Shown: positions 1 to 9,745, counted from the stretch's first letter. The stretch is 64,000 bases of DNA from Noviherbaspirillum malthae (GCF_015352985.1 NZ_JACYXF010000004.1:186001-250000); one strand, 5' to 3'. The notes: generated by a model not told the origin, from the sequence alone. Numbers and translations: made by a program.

Positions 1-1278
1 TATGCTTATGCATGGAAGCTTGCGCAGTCGCCTCAAGTTGAAGCCGTGTACGTCCATACCGGCAACCTGGCGATGGTATTTACCGAGAAACTGCATCTGG
101 TTCAAAAGCAGTCGTTTGAGGATCTGGCCCAGTTTGCTGTCGACAAGCAGATAGATGGCACCTTGGTGGGCGATACCTCGTTCATGCAGTCCGGAATCGT
201 GGAAATCTTTCATAACAAGGGCTTGGCCATTCTTGGCGCCACTCAGGCCGCCGCCGCATTGGAGTGTTCGAAGCTGTTCGGAAAGAGCTTCATGAAAAGG
301 CATGGCATTCGCACGCCGCGCCATACCGTTTGCACCACTCCATCGGACTGCCATAAATTCCTGGAGGGCGCCAAGTATCCCCTCGTTCTCAAGGCCGACA
401 TGCGCGTATCAAGCGACAAGAGCGCCGTGGTGGTCATGAACAAGGAGCAGGCCGTACGCGCGTATGCCGAGGTTTTTCTGGCGCAAACCAAATATGAAAC
501 TTGCCCGCCTGTCGTTTTTGAAGAGTTTGTGGCCGGCAAGGAGGTCAGCTATACGATCCTGATGGATGGCAGCGATTGGGTGCCCTTGGCTGCCGTCAGG
601 GATTACAAGAGAGTCGGCGACCGTGACGAAGGTCCGAACACCGCCGGCATGGGCAGTTATTCGCCCGTGCCGTGGCTGACTGCGGACATCGAAGACAGGA
701 TCAGGGAACAGATCGTGATTCCGACGATGCGCGGCCTGCATGCCGAAGGTTTGCAGTATCGCGGTTTTCTTTATATCGGCATCATGGTCGATGACAAAGG
801 CGACCCCTGGGTGCTTGAGTACAACACGCGTATGGGCGATACGGAAGCGGAAACGATACTCATGCGGCTCGATGAGGACTTTTCCGACGTGGTCGACAAG
901 GCGGCCAAGGACAGCGTGAAAGATTTGCAGTTGAAGTGGCGCGACGGATGCGCCATCAGCGTGGCAGTGACGCCTCCCGGCTACCCCACCAACGTAACCG
1001 AGATGCCTGTCCAGCTTCCGTTTCCGGAAAGCGAGGGGGTGATGTGCTTCGGTTCGATCTTGCAATTGAAACCGTCCGGCGTCTATTCCGAGAAAGGGCG
1101 CATTGCCTGCGTAACCGGATATGCGCCCAACGCCGAAGATTGCCGAAACAAGGTCTATGAAATGGTCGAAAAAATCAACAAGGACCGGAATTATCATGCT
1201 CGCTCGGATATTGCACGCGAACTTGTTTCCTCTCCCGCCGTTCCCGCGGAATCCGAGCTTTCCTGCGCAGCGGGCTGA
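1..1278 (+). CDS. PurD-like phosphoribosylamine-glycine ligase, 5' truncated by window edge
   Basis: The frame is open from base 1 (YAYAWKLAQSPQVEAVYV), which matches the start of the PurD N-terminal domain, so the true start lies upstream; the GTG at 46 is only the first in-window start. PurD joins phosphoribosylamine to glycine using ATP in purine synthesis. ATP-grasp features are visible: KYPLVLKAD, EEFVAGKEVSY, GPNTAGMGSYSP and a metal-binding stretch EYNTRMGDTEAE. In housekeeping PurD the last is usually EFNxRFGDPETQ and the glycine-rich loop GPNTGGMGAYSP, so this copy is diverged and may be a paralogue acting on another amine or amino acid. It stops 4 bases before a MITE-like repeat. 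The family is secure; the exact substrate is not. Confidence 0.8.
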   Translation, partial: YAYAWKLAQSPQVEAVYVHTGNLAMVFTEKLHLVQKQSFEDLAQFAVDKQIDGTLVGDTSFMQSGIVEIFHNKGLAILGATQAAAALECSKLFGKSFMKRHGIRTPRHTVCTTPSDCHKFLEGAKYPLVLKADMRVSSDKSAVVVMNKEQAVRAYAEVFLAQTKYETCPPVVFEEFVAGKEVSYTILMDGSDWVPLAAVRDYKRVGDRDEGPNTAGMGSYSPVPWLTADIEDRIREQIVIPTMRGLHAEGLQYRGFLYIGIMVDDKGDPWVLEYNTRMGDTEAETILMRLDEDFSDVVDKAAKDSVKDLQLKWRDGCAISVAVTPPGYPTNVTEMPVQLPFPESEGVMCFGSILQLKPSGVYSEKGRIACVTGYAPNAEDCRNKVYEMVEKINKDRNYHARSDIARELVSSPAVPAESELSCAAG

Positions 1279-1282
1279 AGCC

Positions 1283-1443
1283 TAATACCAGTCCCAAGGC
1301 ATAACGTGACAGATGGATCGATGGATTTTTTCGTCTGACAAGGCGTGGGAGGAATCCATAGCGGGGCTATGGATGACGAGCACAACGCGGGCAGGCGGAA
1401 AAAGACGCGATCCCATGGGATGTTCTGCCTTGGGATTGGTATA
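1283..1443. repeat. MITE-like inverted-terminal-repeat element, copy 1
   Basis: This 161-base non-coding element has imperfect terminal inverted repeats: the left end TAATACCAGTCCCAAGGC matches the reverse complement of the right end TTATACCAATCCCAAGGC with two differences. The interior contains a GATCGATGGATTTTTTCGTC stretch and a GGAATCCATAGCGGGGC stretch. A second copy at 14541-14703 lies in the opposite orientation and matches along its whole length. No ORF belongs to it. It sits between the PurD-like gene and a LysR gene, so it could affect transcription of the latter. Confidence 0.85.
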
Positions 1444-1527
1444 ACGCCGGGCGCGGTGAAGCGGGCTGGAAATGCAGGCTATCATGTCGCCTGCAGCCTG
1501 CCTGCCTTTCTCTATCATCCGCAGCCC

Positions 1528-2547
1528 ATGAACATCAATTCCGACGACCTCGAATACTTCATCCGCGTCGCTTCGACCGGCAGCTTCTCGCGTGCCGCGC
1601 TGGAACTCGGCACCGACCCATCGACGCTGAGCCGGCATATGGCGCGGCTCGAAGGCGCCTATCATGCGCGGCTGTTTCATCGCAGCGGGCGCGGCGTGGT
1701 ACTGACGGAGGCCGGCATGGTTCTTCTGGAGCAGGCCAAGCAGGTTGCCGCCAGCCTGCAGCAGGCGCGCCATGCCCTGCAGGGAATGGCGTCGAAGGGA
1801 CCGCGCCAGGTGGTGATTGCTGCGCAGCCGACCATTGCAAGAATGGCCTTCGGCCGCGTCGGGCGGGCATTGAAGGCGCAGTTCCCCGAAACGCGGGTGC
1901 GCTTCGTCGAGGGACTGGGCACGCACATTCTCGAATGGCTGGCCAGCGGTGAAATCGACATTGCCATTCTCTACATGCCTGCGCATGCCGGCGGACTGAA
2001 GGTCGACATGCTGCTGCGCGAACCGGTGCGGCTGGTGATGCCCGCCAATCATGCGCATGAAGGCGATACCTTCGACATTGCGAGGCTCGGCGAGCTGCCG
2101 CTCATTCTGCCGAGCACGCCGCACGGCCTGCGCCTGCTGGCGGAGTCGCTGGTCGCCAAGGCCGGCGGTGCGCTGAACATTGCGCTCGAATGCGACGGCT
2201 CCACCAGCGTGACCAAGCGCCTGGTCGAGGAACGCTGCGGCTGCACCATACTGCCGCTGGCGGCGGTGGCCGACGAGGTGACGCGGGGTCGGCTGCGGAC
2301 GGCGCGGCTCATCAACCCCGAGGTGGCAAGGGAGGTGGCAATTGCGACGGCCAAGAACCGGCCGCCGGTCGCGCAGCTCTGGAACGTCATTCAGACCATA
2401 CGCGGAGAAGTGGTCGACTGCGTTTCGGCCGGAGACTGGCCGGATGCGGAACTGATCGATGCCGCCGAGACCGCCTGCGGCGCATCGATACTCCAGCCGG
2501 CGAACCCGGAGCAGCCGGGTTCGGACTTGTCTTCAACGCATCCTTAG
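1528..2547 (+). CDS. LysR-family transcriptional regulator
   Basis: The 339-residue protein starts MNINSDDLEYFIRVASTGSF, the usual LysR winged helix-turn-helix opening, followed by SRAALELGTDPSTLSRHMARLE as the recognition region and RSGRGVVLTEAG at the end of the wing. The rest (about 90-300) is a periplasmic-binding-fold effector domain, with GSTSVTKRLVEERCGCTILPL near the end. The frame is open further upstream to 1345, but the ATG at 1528 gives the standard domain start and leaves out the repeat. It is convergent with the malate/lactate dehydrogenase gene, and the two 3' ends overlap by 15 bases. Its target is unknown; the neighbouring Bug protein, dehydrogenase or ThDP genes are plausible. 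Confidence 0.88.
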   Translation: MNINSDDLEYFIRVASTGSFSRAALELGTDPSTLSRHMARLEGAYHARLFHRSGRGVVLTEAGMVLLEQAKQVAASLQQARHALQGMASKGPRQVVIAAQPTIARMAFGRVGRALKAQFPETRVRFVEGLGTHILEWLASGEIDIAILYMPAHAGGLKVDMLLREPVRLVMPANHAHEGDTFDIARLGELPLILPSTPHGLRLLAESLVAKAGGALNIALECDGSTSVTKRLVEERCGCTILPLAAVADEVTRGRLRTARLINPEVAREVAIATAKNRPPVAQLWNVIQTIRGEVVDCVSAGDWPDAELIDAAETACGASILQPANPEQPGSDLSSTHP

Positions 2548-3627
2548 CGCCGACAGCGGCCCGGGCGATGTACCGCGATGCGACTGCACCGAGGCTGCCG
2601 CCTGATCCATCTGCGCAAGCGTTTCCTCGTCGATCGGAACTGCTGCAGCCCGCGCTTCGCGCATCGCCTTTTCCGGCTCGCCCGGCATCAGGATGGCATC
2701 GCTGCCCTGCTGCAGCGGCGCAGACTTCACCCATTCGACAAAGGCATTGAATTCATCGCCGAAAACCTCGCCGGTACCCATCTTGCGCGGATCAAAGACG
2801 ATGGTGAGCATGTTGTTCCAGATCGCATGCTTCATGGTCAGGTATTGCGGCCGGGTAGTTTCGCCGCCGATCAGCGCCGCGCCCAGCAGTTCGCACACCA
2901 TGGCCAGCGCATAGCCCTTGTGGCCCGCGAAGGGAAGCAGCGCGCCCGGCGCGCCGCCGGCCGCGGGGAACATCACGCCGGGATTATCGGTCGGCATCCC
3001 CTGCGCATCGAGCAGGGAACCGGGCGGCACGCTGACTTTCTTGTTGTGCGCAACGCGCACCTTGCCGAGCGCAATCGCGCTGGTGGCGAAGTCGAGAATC
3101 ACCGGTTCACGGCCCTGGACCGGCACGCCGACCGTAAACGGATTGGTGACGAAGCGCCCTTGCGTGCCGCCGTGTGGCGCAACGATGGGCTTGCTGACCG
3201 AGTTGGTGAAATGCACCGAGATCATGCCCGCTTCCACCGCCTGCTCCGCCCAGTGCCCTACCCGGCCCAGATGATGCGAGTGGCGCAAGCCCATCACGCA
3301 GACGCCGTGTTCGCGGGCGCGGGCAATGGCGGCTTCCATTGCTTCGTAGGTGACGGCCTGGCCCATGCCGCGCCTGCCGTCCATCATCAGCATGGTGCCG
3401 CCGTCGGTGACGGTTTCCGCATGCTGGTTCAGCTGCAGTTCATTGGCCAGCCACGAGTTCACATAGCGCGGCACCATGCCGACGCCGTGGGAATCATGTC
3501 CGGCGAGGTTGGCGCCGACCAGATGCTCTGCAGTCAGCTCGGCTTCCTGCCGGCTGGAGCCCGCAGCCAGCCAGAGATCGATAACCCATTGCTTCAGCGC
3601 CGGGGTGGGAATCAGACATTCGCTCAT
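2533..3627 (-). CDS. Malate/L-lactate dehydrogenase family oxidoreductase (Ldh_2)
   Basis: A 364-residue protein of the NAD(P)-dependent Ldh_2 family (malate, lactate, ureidoglycolate and sulfolactate dehydrogenases), which is unrelated to the classical Rossmann LDH/MDH. Typical landmarks are GANLAGHDSHGVGMVPRY near residue 40-58, LRHSHHLGRVGHWAEQA near 110, TNPFTVGVP near 160, ILDFATSAIALGKV near 175 and LLPFAGHKGYALAMVCELL near 230. It lies 73 bases downstream of a Bug binding protein on the same strand, so the pair probably forms one operon for import and oxidation of a hydroxy acid. Substrate specificity cannot be read from sequence. Confidence 0.88.
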   Translation of the reverse strand: MSECLIPTPALKQWVIDLWLAAGSSRQEAELTAEHLVGANLAGHDSHGVGMVPRYVNSWLANELQLNQHAETVTDGGTMLMMDGRRGMGQAVTYEAMEAAIARAREHGVCVMGLRHSHHLGRVGHWAEQAVEAGMISVHFTNSVSKPIVAPHGGTQGRFVTNPFTVGVPVQGREPVILDFATSAIALGKVRVAHNKKVSVPPGSLLDAQGMPTDNPGVMFPAAGGAPGALLPFAGHKGYALAMVCELLGAALIGGETTRPQYLTMKHAIWNNMLTIVFDPRKMGTGEVFGDEFNAFVEWVKSAPLQQGSDAILMPGEPEKAMREARAAAVPIDEETLAQMDQAAASVQSHRGTSPGPLSALRMR

Positions 3628-3700
3628 TGATGAACCTGGTTTGTTGAGTTGGGATTCGGTGCGCGGGACGAAGCCCGCACTTGATTTATTGCACCTTGAG

Positions 3701-4684
3701 TTATTCCACCTTGATGTTGGCGGTCTTGATCAGCTGCGCCCACTTGGCGACCTCGGACTTCTGGAAGCTGCCGAGCTCCGCAGGTCCGGCGCCGGAGGGC
3801 TCGACGCCGAGTCCGGACAGCCGCGCCTTGATCTCGGGATCCTGGATGATCTTGGCGATTTCCGCGGACAGCCGCTGCACGATCGGCTGCGGCGTGCCGG
3901 CCGGCGCAAAGACTGCCTGCCAGGACACGATTTCATAGCCCGGCACGCCGGCTTCGGCAAGTGCGGGTATATCGGGCAGCTGCGTCGAGCGCTTGGCCGA
4001 GGTGACGCCGAGAGCGCGGATCTTGCCGGACTGGATCAGCGGCACGGCCGCGAGAATATTCTCGAATACCAGGTCGACTTCTCCGCCGAGCAGCGCCTGC
4101 ATCGCCGGCGCGCTGCCCTTGTAGGGCACGTGGACCATCTTCGTGCCCGTGATCGACTGGAACAATGCACCTGACAGATGCTGGGAAGTGCCGTTGCCCG
4201 AAGACGCATAGTTGACCGCTTCCGGCTTCGCCTTGGCTGCGGCAATCACGTCCTGCACGCTCCGGTAGGGGCTGTTGGCATTGACGACCAGCACGTTCGG
4301 CAAGGTGCCGATCAGCGTTACCGGCTGGAAGTTCTTCACCGGGTCGTAGGGCATCTTTGAATACAGGCTGACGTTGATTGCATGCGAGCTGATGGTGCCG
4401 CCGACCAAGGTATGCCCGTCGGGCGCAGCCTTTGCCACATAGTCGGAGCCGATGTTGCCGCCGGCGCCGGGCCGGTTTTCAACCACCACCACCGTGCCGA
4501 GCGCCGGACCGAGCTTGTTGGCAATCAGACGGCCCAGCACGTCGGTGGTGCCGCCGGCCGCGAACGGGACGATATAGTTGATGTTCTTGGACGGCCATTT
4601 TTCCTGCGCTGCTGCGCCGGATGCCGTTGCAGTCAGGGCGATGCCGCATGCCCATACGGACAAATACTTGCTTGCCTTCATCAT
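3701..4684 (-). CDS. Bug-family tripartite tricarboxylate transporter substrate-binding protein
   Basis: A 327-residue periplasmic binding protein with a signal peptide (MMKASKYLSVWACGIALTAT, cut around AAAQ). Family hallmarks are WPSKNINYIVPFAAGGTTDV, VVVENRPGAGGNIGSD, SPDGHTL-type PDGHTLVGG, the HVPYKGSAPA loop and the FAPAGTPQPIV stretch. Bug proteins bind carboxylates or aromatic acids for TctAB-type transporters, but no tctA/tctB genes are present, which is common in Burkholderiales. GGAGACA precedes the ATG. It is divergent from the ThDP enzyme gene and upstream of the dehydrogenase, suggesting one catabolic locus. Confidence 0.92.
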   Translation of the reverse strand: MMKASKYLSVWACGIALTATASGAAAQEKWPSKNINYIVPFAAGGTTDVLGRLIANKLGPALGTVVVVENRPGAGGNIGSDYVAKAAPDGHTLVGGTISSHAINVSLYSKMPYDPVKNFQPVTLIGTLPNVLVVNANSPYRSVQDVIAAAKAKPEAVNYASSGNGTSQHLSGALFQSITGTKMVHVPYKGSAPAMQALLGGEVDLVFENILAAVPLIQSGKIRALGVTSAKRSTQLPDIPALAEAGVPGYEIVSWQAVFAPAGTPQPIVQRLSAEIAKIIQDPEIKARLSGLGVEPSGAGPAELGSFQKSEVAKWAQLIKTANIKVE

Positions 4685-4912
4685 TGTCTCCAGTTTTATA
4701 GTTGCCGTTGTCCATGCCCGGCATGCGGAAAATATACGCTAAATGCGGCGGCCTTCGGCATACTCGGTCTTGCATCCGGCACATAGCAGAAATGCAGGAA
4801 TGCAGTCGCTGATCTTTGCCAGTTTTTGCAACAATGCGCACAGCGGAGTAGGCTATTGCGATCCGGTCTTCCTGCTCCTTCATTAACTGTTCCCAACCAT
4901 GACTGTCTATCC

Positions 4913-6628
4913 ATGAACCATCCCGACATCAACGCAATACAACCCGTCTTGGCCAGCGGAAACCCGGCGCCGCGCTCGGGCGGCCGCATACTCGTCGATG
5001 CCCTGAAGCTGCAGGGCGTGGAGCGCGTCTTCTGCGTTCCTGGCGAAAGCTATCTTGACGTGCTCGATGCGCTGGTCGACGTGCCGGAGATCGAAACCAT
5101 CGTCACCAAGCATGAAGGCGCAGCAGCCAACATGGCCGAGGCGGACGGCAAGCTGACCGGCAGGCCGGGCGTGTGTTTCGTCACCCGCGGACCGGGCGCG
5201 ACGCATGCGAGCATCGGCGTGCACATCGCCTTCCAGGATTCGACGCCGATGATCCTGTTCATCGGCCAGGTCGCGCGTGAACATCTCGGACGCGAAGCCT
5301 TCCAGGAAGTCGACTATGTGCAGATGTTCGGCCCGCTTGCCAAATGGGTCGTGGAAATCGATGATGCCGCCCGCATACCGGAATTCATCGCGCGCGCCTT
5401 CACCTGCGCCACCACCGGCCGTCCCGGCCCGGTCGTGATTTCGCTGCCGGAAGACATTCTCGGCGAGATGCTGACGGTGCAGGATGTGCCCGCATGCCGC
5501 CCAACGCAACCGGCGGTGGCGCCCGAGGACAGCGCATTGCTGCTGCAGGAACTGCAAGCGGCCAAGCGGCCGCTGGTGATTCTCGGCGGCACGGGCTGGG
5601 ACGAGCAGGCGACACGCGATTTCGCGGGCTTCATCGAACGCTGGAATCTGCCGGTGGCCTGCGCATTCCGGCGCCAGGATCTGATCGACAACCGCGACCG
5701 CCATTACGTCGGCCATCTCAGCCTCGGCGTCAATCCGGCTCTGGCCGCACGCGTGCAGCAGGCCGACCTGATCCTGGCGGTCGGCACGCGGCTTGGCGAT
5801 ATCGCGACCAACGGCTATACCCATCTCGTGCCGCCGCAGCCGGCGCAGCGCCTGATCCATATTCATGTTGATGCGGGCGAACTCGGCCGTGTCTACCAGC
5901 CTGCGCTGGCCATGGTCGCCTCCATGCCGCGCGCGGCTTCCATGCTGGCCGGCCTGCCCGCGCCGTCCGCGCCGGCGTGGTCTTCCTGGACGGAAGGCAT
6001 GCGCGCCGAGCACGATGCCTTCATCGCGCCGCCTGCCCGGCACGAGAAATACCAGGGCGTCAGCATGGCCTTCGTGATGGACCATCTCAACAAGACCTTG
6101 CCTGACGACGCGATCCTGACCAACGGCGCCGGCAACTATACCGTGTGGGTACACCGCTATTACCAGTACCGCCGGCCGCGCACCGAGCTGGCGCCCACCT
6201 GCGGCGCAATGGGTTACGGGCTGCCTGCATCGATCGCCGCCAAGCTGCGCCATCCCGAGCGCACCGTGATCTGCTTTGCCGGCGACGGCTGCTTCCTGAT
6301 GTATCCGCAGGAAGTCATCACCGCGCTGGAAAACAATGCGGCCATCATCGTCATCGTCGTCAACAACGGCATGTACGGCACCATCCGCATGCACCAGGAG
6401 AAGCGTTTCCCCGGGCGCATCAGTGCCACCACCATCCAGCCGCCCGGCCTTGCGGAGATGGCGCGCTCGATGGGTGCGCATGCGGAACAGGTGAATTCGG
6501 ATGCGGAGTTTCCGGAAGCATTCGAGCGCGCCCTGAGCAGCGGCAAGGCCGCAGTGCTGGAACTGCGCGTCGATCCGCGCCAGATCACGCCCCAGATGCG
6601 CATTGCCGAGGATGCGCCGCTGGCTTGA
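4913..6628 (+). CDS. ThDP-dependent enzyme, acetolactate synthase large subunit-like
   Basis: A 571-residue three-domain thiamine diphosphate enzyme. The Pyr domain carries FCVPGESYLDVLDAL and the cofactor-activating glutamate E68 in TKHEGAAANMAEADGKLTGR. The middle domain holds the nucleotide-like fold (LAVGTRLGDI). The PP domain has the ThDP/Mg motif beginning at G457-D-G and ending with NN (about 484-485) followed by GMYGTIRMHQEKRFPGR. Oxo-acid decarboxylases, glyoxylate carboligase and IlvB share this layout, and no regulatory small subunit follows, so catabolic decarboxylation or carboligation is likelier than branched-chain synthesis. The frame is open to 4826; ATG 4913 (MNHPDIN) fits better, although no strong ribosome site precedes either. 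Confidence 0.87.
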   Translation: MNHPDINAIQPVLASGNPAPRSGGRILVDALKLQGVERVFCVPGESYLDVLDALVDVPEIETIVTKHEGAAANMAEADGKLTGRPGVCFVTRGPGATHASIGVHIAFQDSTPMILFIGQVAREHLGREAFQEVDYVQMFGPLAKWVVEIDDAARIPEFIARAFTCATTGRPGPVVISLPEDILGEMLTVQDVPACRPTQPAVAPEDSALLLQELQAAKRPLVILGGTGWDEQATRDFAGFIERWNLPVACAFRRQDLIDNRDRHYVGHLSLGVNPALAARVQQADLILAVGTRLGDIATNGYTHLVPPQPAQRLIHIHVDAGELGRVYQPALAMVASMPRAASMLAGLPAPSAPAWSSWTEGMRAEHDAFIAPPARHEKYQGVSMAFVMDHLNKTLPDDAILTNGAGNYTVWVHRYYQYRRPRTELAPTCGAMGYGLPASIAAKLRHPERTVICFAGDGCFLMYPQEVITALENNAAIIVIVVNNGMYGTIRMHQEKRFPGRISATTIQPPGLAEMARSMGAHAEQVNSDAEFPEAFERALSSGKAAVLELRVDPRQITPQMRIAEDAPLA

Positions 6629-6683
6629 ACCGGGCCGCTGCCGCAGGGAGACCAGCGGCCAGCGGCTAATGCCAGCGGTTTGA

Positions 6684-6710
6684 AAAGGCCGGCGTAAAAC
6701 TTATGCCGGC
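6684..6710 (-). terminator. Rho-independent terminator of the GGDEF-EAL gene
   Basis: On the minus strand GCCGGC-A-TAA pairs with TTA-C-GCCGGC (10 pairs including one G-T, 3-base loop AAC/GTT), immediately followed by CCTTTTC. The stem includes the stop codon of the upstream gene. A second GC hairpin (6633-6640 with 6653-6660) follows the ThDP gene on the plus strand. Confidence 0.6.
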
Positions 6711-9427
6711 TGAGCCAGCGTGCCAGGCTGCTCACTGCGCTCCAGATGCCGGAACAGCTTGCGCCACACCAGGAAATTCGTGGCTTCGCCCGCCGGCACC
6801 GGCCGCGAAATCAGGTAGCCCTGCACTTCGTTGCAGCCCAAGGCCTGCAGCACCTGAAGCTGCTCTTCGGTCTCCACGCCTTCGGCCACAACCTGCATGC
6901 CGAGAATATGTGCCATCGACACGATGGTCATGAAGAAGGCTTCTCCGGTTTCTCCATTGGCCAGTTCGCGGGTAAAGGCCTGGTCCACCTTCAGCACGTC
7001 GAGGTCGAGCCGCTGCAGCTGGGCCAGCGAGGAATAGCCCGTGCCGAAATCATCGACCGCGACCCGGATGCCACAGGACTTAATGGCATCGATATCCTGC
7101 GCGACCTTGTGGCTGTCCTGCAGCATGCAGGACTCGGTGATCTCGAGTTCAAGCAGCGCCGGAGCGACACCGTGGCGTGCAAGACTGGACATCAGCACCG
7201 ACTTCAGGTCCGCATGGGCGAACTGCTTCGGCGAGACGTTGACCGATATCGGCACCGCCTGCAGATGCTGCCGCTGCCATGCGGCGATCTGGGCGCAGGC
7301 CTGGTCGATCACGAGTTCGCCGATCTGCACGATCAGCCCGGTTTCCTCCGCCAGCGGAATGAACTCTCCCGGCGACACCATGCCGCGCTCGCGGTGATTC
7401 CAGCGCACCAGCGCCTCCATGCTGATCAGCTCGCCGTTCGCCGCATTGACGCGCGGCTGATAGTGCAGCAGGAACTCGCGGTTTTCGATCGCATGGCGCA
7501 GTGCATGTTCGGCGCCGATGCGGTTTACGATCCGCTCGGTCTGCTCCCGGGTATAGAAGGTGAAATGGCCCTTGCCATTGTTCTTGGCCACGTACATTGC
7601 GGTATCGGCATGCTTGAGCAGCGCTTCCATCGTCGTGCCGTCATCCGGGAACAGGCTCACGCCGACCGATGCCTGCATCGTGTACTCGAAGCCGCCCGTC
7701 ACGCGGAAGGGAACCGACAGCAGGTTCAGGATTCGCGTGGCCGCATCCGCTGCGTCCTGCCGGCTTTGCACCTGGCCGAGCACGATGGTGAACTCGTCTC
7801 CGCCAAGACGCACCACGTGATCGCCAGGACGCAATACCGAGAGCATGCGCTGGCCGGTCTGGCGAAGAATATCGTCGCCAGCCGAATGGCCCATGGTGTT
7901 GTTGACGTCCTTGAAATTGTCGAGATCGAGATAGAGCACCGCGAGGGGCGCCTGCTGCTGCTGCGCCTCCCTGAGCATGCGCGGTAGATGCTGTGAAAGC
8001 CAGTAGCGGTTGGGAAGCTGGGTCAGCGCGTCGCGGTTGGCCAGATCGCTCAGCCTGCGTTCATGTTCCTTGCTATCGGTAATATCGCGCATGGTGATGG
8101 CGATGCCGTCGCCGGAGCGGACCAGCCGCCTGTGCACCCAGACCTCGCTGCCGTTGACTTGCATGCGGAATTCGTCCTGATGGAAACCCTTCTGCATGGC
8201 CTCGCGGTAGACCTGCATGACCCGATCCTTCATCTTTCCCGAATACAGCTGCGAGAAGCGCACCTCCAGCAGCTGATCCTTGTCGAGACCGATCATGCGC
8301 GCACCGCGCTCGTTGCAGTTCTCGACGACGAAGTCGGTGATGCGCTGATCGCTTCCATACAGGGCGCGCGCCATGAAGAAGCCTTCCTGCGCACCTTCGG
8401 TCGCAAGCCGGTAAGTGTCGGTGATGACGGCGGTCTGGTGCTTGCGCCAGGCGAGCCGTCCGATGAAGAGACTGCCCACGATGCCGATCAGCGCCAGCAG
8501 AAACACGCCGCCCGCGGCAAGGCCCATATAGTCCCGGCGCAGCGCCTCATAGGTGACGTAGACGTCCTCCTCCGCCATGGCCACAACCGAAACGAATGCA
8601 TATTTCTCAAGCTTTTGCCAGGCAACGATGCGCGAGCGATTATCCAGAAAGCGCTCGGCAGGCGCCACTTCGACGCCCTGCGAGCGCAGGAATACCGCCG
8701 GACTGGTCGACAGGCGTGAATACTGGCGGATGTTGCGGCCCGTCTTCAGGGCGATGATGTCGCCCTTGTCGTTGAGGACGGCCAAGACATCGTTGGACCC
8801 CTCCGACGCCTTGTCGTAGAAGGAGGCGAGGAATTCCGGCGCCACGCCGGCATAGACGATGCCGTCGAAGCGGCCCTCGCTGTCCGTCAGCGCACGGCTG
8901 AAGATCACGATCGGCTTGCCGGTGATGCGGCTGCGCTCGACCCGCGTGACCTGCAGGCCGGACACCGCGCCGTTCTTGTGGGCCTGGAAGTAAGGGCGGT
9001 CGGACAAATCGACATTGCGCGAACGCTTGAGCAGGCCGGTGATGATCTTGCCGTGCCTGTCGACGAACCCGAGCAGGAAATTGTCGGTTGCCGGATACAG
9101 CCCCTGCGTGGCCTGCTCTTCGAGCCGCAGCGTGCCGTTGCTTTTTTTCCAGTAGTAAGCCAGGGTCAGCGTGATCTGATCGAGATGATCGGCGCTTCGA
9201 GAAAGTTGTTCGGCGTAGGAATTGGCAAGCGAACGGGCGTCGTGGAATGCCTGTTCACGGCTGCTGTCCCGCTCGGCTTCCAGCCTTGACATGGCAAGCA
9301 TCCATACCGCTGCTGCAACGAGAATGCATGCAAGAGGCCAGCCAATGATCAGCCAAAGGCTGCTTTTGAGGAAGCGCAACTGCGTCAGCGCGCTCCTGAC
9401 CTCATCGGTCTTGTTCCCGGTCTCCAC
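6701..9427 (-). CDS. Membrane-bound Cache-PAS-GGDEF-EAL c-di-GMP protein
   Basis: A 908-residue protein. A first membrane helix (about 20-45, SSLWLIIGWPLACILVAAAV) precedes a periplasmic Cache-type sensor (about 50-280, with SDRPYFQAHK and VYAGVAPEF), then a second helix near 300 (YMGLAAGGVFLLALIGIVGSLF), a PAS domain (about 340-450), GGDEF at 542-546 and EAL at 671-673. GGDEF is intact and is preceded by the RxxD inhibitory site (RPGD five residues before it). The EAL domain retains MEALVRWNH, DDFGTGYSSL and VVAEGVET. Both synthesis and breakdown of c-di-GMP are therefore chemically possible. It is monocistronic, with a terminator at its end. Confidence 0.93.
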   Translation of the reverse strand: METGNKTDEVRSALTQLRFLKSSLWLIIGWPLACILVAAAVWMLAMSRLEAERDSSREQAFHDARSLANSYAEQLSRSADHLDQITLTLAYYWKKSNGTLRLEEQATQGLYPATDNFLLGFVDRHGKIITGLLKRSRNVDLSDRPYFQAHKNGAVSGLQVTRVERSRITGKPIVIFSRALTDSEGRFDGIVYAGVAPEFLASFYDKASEGSNDVLAVLNDKGDIIALKTGRNIRQYSRLSTSPAVFLRSQGVEVAPAERFLDNRSRIVAWQKLEKYAFVSVVAMAEEDVYVTYEALRRDYMGLAAGGVFLLALIGIVGSLFIGRLAWRKHQTAVITDTYRLATEGAQEGFFMARALYGSDQRITDFVVENCNERGARMIGLDKDQLLEVRFSQLYSGKMKDRVMQVYREAMQKGFHQDEFRMQVNGSEVWVHRRLVRSGDGIAITMRDITDSKEHERRLSDLANRDALTQLPNRYWLSQHLPRMLREAQQQQAPLAVLYLDLDNFKDVNNTMGHSAGDDILRQTGQRMLSVLRPGDHVVRLGGDEFTIVLGQVQSRQDAADAATRILNLLSVPFRVTGGFEYTMQASVGVSLFPDDGTTMEALLKHADTAMYVAKNNGKGHFTFYTREQTERIVNRIGAEHALRHAIENREFLLHYQPRVNAANGELISMEALVRWNHRERGMVSPGEFIPLAEETGLIVQIGELVIDQACAQIAAWQRQHLQAVPISVNVSPKQFAHADLKSVLMSSLARHGVAPALLELEITESCMLQDSHKVAQDIDAIKSCGIRVAVDDFGTGYSSLAQLQRLDLDVLKVDQAFTRELANGETGEAFFMTIVSMAHILGMQVVAEGVETEEQLQVLQALGCNEVQGYLISRPVPAGEATNFLVWRKLFRHLERSEQPGTLAQPA

Positions 9428-9711
9428 ATCTTCTCCGATTGCGCGGCATCGTCTTCTGTTTGTACCAGTCGTATCTACTGGTTATTGGCAGAGCATAGAC
9501 GTTTTTCCATGGCAAGGAAAGCATGGGGACCGGTTGAGCCGAGGCATGTGGTCAATAACCACATGCGACGCCGGCAGGAGTGTCTGCAATCGTACAGTCA
9601 TTCCTCTCGCCTTCCTGATCCGTGCGTTTCATTTGCACAAAAAACAAGAGGGCGAAGGAACCGGCATTGTGCGCACGACAGCGGGACGGCAGCGATCACC
9701 CCGCCAAGTCA

Positions 9712-9732
9712 TCCCGGACCGATATTCCGGGA
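9712..9732 (-). terminator. Weak terminator-like hairpin after the FTR1 gene
   Basis: TCCCGGA and TCCGGGA form a perfect 7-base stem with a 7-base loop just past the stop of the iron permease gene; there is no T-run. The rest of the 318-base gap 9428-9745 holds no convincing gene. Confidence 0.35.
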
Positions 9733-9745
9733 AAGCCGTAGAGCG

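Noticed and set aside
4907-6481. 524-codon minus-strand ORF opposite the ThDP gene
   Set aside because: The plus strand carries intact ThDP motifs; the minus frame has no recognisable motif and a typical antisense composition.
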